A stretch of 64,000 bases of DNA, taken from contig NC_087166.1 of assembly GCF_035594125.1 (NCBI RefSeq), positions 20,428,766 to 20,492,765 of the forward strand. The letters run 5' to 3'. This DNA comes from Scylla paramamosain (lineage: Eukaryota; Arthropoda; Malacostraca; Decapoda; Portunidae). The position numbers were made by a program, and so were the translations under genes. Below are positions 60,473-64,000 of this stretch, one piece after another (within the stretch, counting starts at the first letter, position 1; the number at the start of each line of letters is the position of its first letter). The notes under the pieces were generated by a model. It was not told where the DNA came from. It searched no databases and saw only the letters and a list, made by a program, of their open reading frames with translations.

Positions 60473-62616
60473 ATGTCTACTGCTGCTGGCGAGCCCCCGG
60501 CATCCCCAACCTCCTGCCCTGGCCCCCACCAAGAGGCCGCTAGCAATGAGAACCAAAGCATGGACCTTTCCGGTGCAGCGGATACTCTAGAGTCCGTAGG
60601 AGATATGCAGGTGCGGGAGGAGCAGGAATGCGTCCCGATGATAGAGGACGATGCATAGCTGAGCAAACGAGCACGAGTGCACAGCGGACGCGAACAAATC
60701 CTGATTCGGTAAACACTGTTTCTGCTGACAAGTCTTTCTTGGTGACTCGAAGGGAATTGAGTGGCTTGATTAAGGATGTTGTCATGGAGGTCATGAAGGC
60801 TCAAGACCCAGTTCCTTACCATCTTTCCGCGAAAGGATTGGCAGAGCGCGGCGATGCCGAGCCCTCAAGCGAGGAAGAATGGATCCGGCATCAGAGAAAG
60901 GAAAGGAAGAGGAGCCATGGGGCTCACCCATGTCATCGGTGAGTGAAGTCCCATCTGAGCTGCAGGAAACTGAGACGGAGATGGATGAGGACACAAGTGG
61001 AGACGAGTTAACAGAAGGGCGAGAAAGGGAGGTCTGTTCAAATAAATCAAAGGACTGGCGCACTACCATTGTGCGAACGAAAGGCGTGACAGGGCGCACC
61101 ACTTGGGTGCGAGCGAAATTCGCAAAGGTAGGAGCAAAGGGGCTCACCATTATGGTGCGAGCGAAAGGCGCAGCAGTACAGGCGGAGGGCACTGTTGGGT
61201 GCACCGCTGGGGTGCGAGCAAAGGGCGCAGCAGTACAGGCGGAGGGAACTGTTGAGCGCACCGCTGGGGTGCGAGCGAAAGGCGCAGCAGTAAAGGCGGA
61301 GGGCACTGTTGGGAGCACCGCTGGGGTGCAAGCGAAAGGCGCATTAGAGCCCACTATTGTGGTGCAAGCCAAGGGTATGGCTATAAGGCGTGGTGAGGCA
61401 CGTGGAATAAAGCGAAAGGGGGAACAGACCTCCGTGGCTCGTATGAAAGAAGGAGGAAGTGGAAGGGCCAGGAAGGCCTTGGCCACTTCACGTTTGGACA
61501 GCTTCGGAACCCGTGAAGGGAGCGGTGATACCCACCCACACGCCGGAAACTCAACGGGGAGTGTTCCTGGATGAGCGTCATCATCTCGTGACAGCGACTA
61601 CGGCGTAGGGAGTCAGGAAAGGGGGAAAGGAATACGTGAATCAGATGGTGTCTTGTTGGAGACAGTTCGCATGATGAATGCAAAGCCTCCGACATTGACG
61701 GTTGGTAGTGTTGAAAGCTACTGGGCATTCAGAAGCCATTTCCAGGAATTCTATCTTGAATCATCGGCCTCAGCTAAGCACAAGCTGAACAAATTATACT
61801 ACCACTGTGAACTGAAACTACAAGTCTTGATAGCCCATTGTCTACGGCTGCCTGCTGAACAGGGCCTTGAACTGGCCTGGAGACATGAGAAGATACATGA
61901 ATACGACGAGGGAGACGATTGTCACGGGGCCATTGACAAAGAAAAATGACCAACATGGCCTCTCGCTGCTAAGCACTCAATTGATGTCCTTTATCTCCTT
62001 TGCTGAAAATCTGGACAGGCTGCAGGAAATTGATAACCCAACAATGATTAACGATATCCTACTACGGCTGGATGACCCGATACAATCCCGCTGGTGCACA
62101 TACTGGACTGGGGAAAGAAAGAATAAGGCTCAACACATTAAGGATCTCCTCACATTCCTAGAAAGTGGGTGGGACAGAGTAGAGAATAAACTCCTAGTGA
62201 TGAGCCAAGCAAGCGGTGATTCGTCAGCAGCGAAGGAGAGCTAAAGGGCTAGGGTACAAAGACGGGAAGTTGCTCTGACTTCTCAAGTCGGCCGCTCTAT
62301 GAAGCCTAGTGAGGAAAGGGCAAGTGAAAGGTACCGCCTTTGTGGGGCTTATCATTCCCTGACTGCTTGTGCAGTATTCCGGTCAATGCCGGTGAGTAGT
62401 CGCAGAATGGTAGTGAAGGTTCAGGGAAGATGTTTCATATGCTTGAGGAGCAATCATTTGGCCAGGGATTGTAAAGCAAGGTTGTGTGATAAAGAGAGGT
62501 GTGGAGGCCGTCACTCTAGATGGTTACATGATTCTACCCAGGTTGGGGGGCATCCTCTAAAGGAGGAGGGGACTGAGGAATACCGTGGAGGCTCAATGTC
62601 TCACAACCAGGCATGA
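60473..62616 (+). pseudogene. BEL/Pao-type gag (frameshifted)
   Basis: Structural protein of an LTR retrotransposon; it packages the element RNA. The ATG at 60,473 starts MSTAAGEPPASPTSCPGPHQ, with a stop at 60,656. The frame continues elsewhere with a charged coiled region (LVTRRELSGLIKDVVMEVMK, 60.74 kb) and a long Ala/Gly/Lys region with 57-bp repeats (60.88-61.57 kb). The capsid-like part starts at 61.65 kb: PPTLTVGSVESYWAFRSHF, then LESSASAKHKLNKLYYHC, the DUF1759-type pattern of BEL/Pao gag, frameshifted at about 61,925. LDDPIQSRWCTYWTGER follows at 62.08 kb. The C-terminal zinc knuckle is CGAYHSLTACAVF and CFICLRSNHLARDC (C-x2-C-x4-H-x4-C, 62.43-62.47 kb). The frame ends at 62,616, with no protease or RT; (AT)n follows at once. 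Confidence 0.8.
61155..61340. repeat. 57-bp coding tandem repeat in gag
   Basis: Three full units (starts 61,155, 61,212, 61,269) and a partial fourth (61,326), each coding VRAKGAAVQAEGTVGCTAG with few changes. Period 57 bp keeps the frame. The reverse strand is also open, which explains large antisense frames here. Confidence 0.93.
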
Positions 62617-62632
62617 CTAAGCCATAAAGGAC

Positions 62633-63611
<979 letters not shown>

Positions 63612-63617
63612 TTTATT
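63612..63617 (-). terminator. polyadenylation signal of the receptor-like gene
   Basis: AATAAA on the minus strand, 31-36 bp after the TGA stop of the exon at 63,648-63,833. Position is right for a very short 3' UTR. Confidence 0.55.
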
Positions 63618-63647
63618 TCTTATAGAACGTAGAATTATGCCTTTCAG

Positions 63648-63833
63648 TCATGCCCCTGTTGTTTTTACCAAATACTCCGTGACGAAGATAATAGTAGAAG
63701 TCACGTAACCAAGACAGAGGATAATGAACACACCCTGCAGGTGCTCCATAGTGAGAGACACCGTCCCTTCGGAACGCAATTTTGTTAACTCGCCGTTCTC
63801 TTTTTCGCCAGGCGCACCCGACTCTTCTCTAAA
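63648..63833 (-). CDS. last exon of an ionotropic-receptor-like gene
   Basis: The exon opens after a strong acceptor (TTCTTATTTTTCTTTTCAG, complement of 63,834-63,852) and runs 61 codons to TGA. The protein end reads ...LRSEGTVSLTMEHLQGVFII, LCLGYVTSTIIFVTEYL, then a short tail. Ligand-gated channels of the ionotropic glutamate receptor/IR family end this way: a short extracellular segment with LxxEHLxGxF, then the last membrane helix (M4) ending in a conserved Glu. That segment closes the ligand-binding S2 lobe and anchors the subunit; IRs act in chemosensation at the plasma membrane. No stops or frameshifts occur, and a nearby AATAAA fits a gene end. The rest of the gene lies beyond 64,000 on the minus strand, so receptor subtype cannot be given. 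Confidence 0.62.
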   Translation of the reverse strand, partial: FREESGAPGEKENGELTKLRSEGTVSLTMEHLQGVFIILCLGYVTSTIIFVTEYLVKTTGA

Positions 63834-63902
63834 CTGAAAAGAAAAATAAGAATAATCCCAAAGAGTGTCAGATTATTATTTTTTTTTTTTTCCAGTTTAC
63901 AT

Positions 63903-63904
<2 letters not shown>

Positions 63905-64000
<96 letters not shown>
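63905..64000. repeat. (TC)n then (TA)n, running off the window
   Basis: 75 bp of TC and at least 21 bp of TA. It lies in the intron before the receptor-like last exon. Confidence 0.96.

Noticed and set aside
60791..61486. 231-codon minus-strand frame rich in Pro/Ala/Thr, and two smaller ones nearby
   Set aside because: They are the reverse reading of the 57-bp gag repeat, which happens to lack stops on both strands. The sense strand has the recognisable gag context.

Overview
This is a gene-poor, repeat-saturated stretch of an arthropod nuclear genome, most likely a decapod crustacean (inference). The grounds are at least sixteen very long pure (AT)n arrays plus (AC)n, (AG)n and (ATT)n arrays, an interstitial run of the arthropod telomere motif TTAGG, a dense crowd of eroded retrotransposons, and the last exon of what looks like an ionotropic-receptor gene at the right edge. 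Nothing prokaryotic is present. Nearly every recognisable protein belongs to a mobile element, and nearly all are broken.

I use six local names for the non-LTR (LINE) families, defined by comparing copies inside the window. LINE-A has one ORF (APE endonuclease plus RT), a 5' UTR and a poly(A) tail. LINE-B is CR1-like with a TTCTTATG-type 3' end. LINE-C is jockey-like and AT-rich. LINE-D has a YVDD RT and an (ATT)n tail. LINE-E is CR1-like and ends in (AC)n. LINE-F has two ORFs: ORF1 with a CCHC knuckle, ORF2 with RT and RNase H. Clade names are inference; the domain calls come from visible motifs.

Layout. 1-1.9 kb: gypsy-type integrase scrap and telomere-like repeat. 1.9-7.2 kb: LINE-A copies, one split by an antisense LINE-B. 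7.4-12.9 kb: two LINE-B pieces flanking a block that holds a nearly complete antisense LINE-A between (TG)n arrays. 12.9-15.7 kb: unassigned. 15.7-17.7 kb: LINE-A copy carrying a tRNA-Met-derived SINE. 17.7-21.7 kb: palindromes, microsatellites, a transposase-type HTH fragment and a 350-bp foldback. 21.7-27.3 kb: a LINE-A copy with a full-length LINE-A inserted into its RT gene. 27.3-34.4 kb: two LINE-F copies, one carrying an antisense LINE-A and a 614-bp Harbinger-type element. 34.4-38.0 kb: a possible secretory first exon, a 189-bp foldback and a Harbinger transposase pseudogene. 38.0-44.1 kb: two LINE-C copies. 44.7-46.5 kb: P-element/THAP9-like transposase remnant. 46.6-50.1 kb: LINE-E and LINE-D. 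50.1-55.3 kb: a possible host gene on the minus strand, with a solo LTR and a LINE-B (one stop codon short of an open frame) in its introns. 56-58 kb: LINE-A pieces around (AT)n. 58-59 kb: Penelope-like GIY-YIG remnant with a hammerhead-like 3' motif. 59-62.6 kb: BEL/Pao gag. 63.6-63.8 kb: last exon of the ionotropic-receptor-like gene.

The genes do not form a pathway. What they show is nested transposition: elements inserted in elements, a SINE sharing the tail of a LINE, LINE tails associated with microsatellites, and frequent short tandem duplications inside decaying copies. The most informative items are the SINE/LINE-D tail match, the self-nested LINE-A, the Harbinger-type element with exact TTA duplication and two converging reading frames, the receptor exon and the candidate multi-exon host gene.
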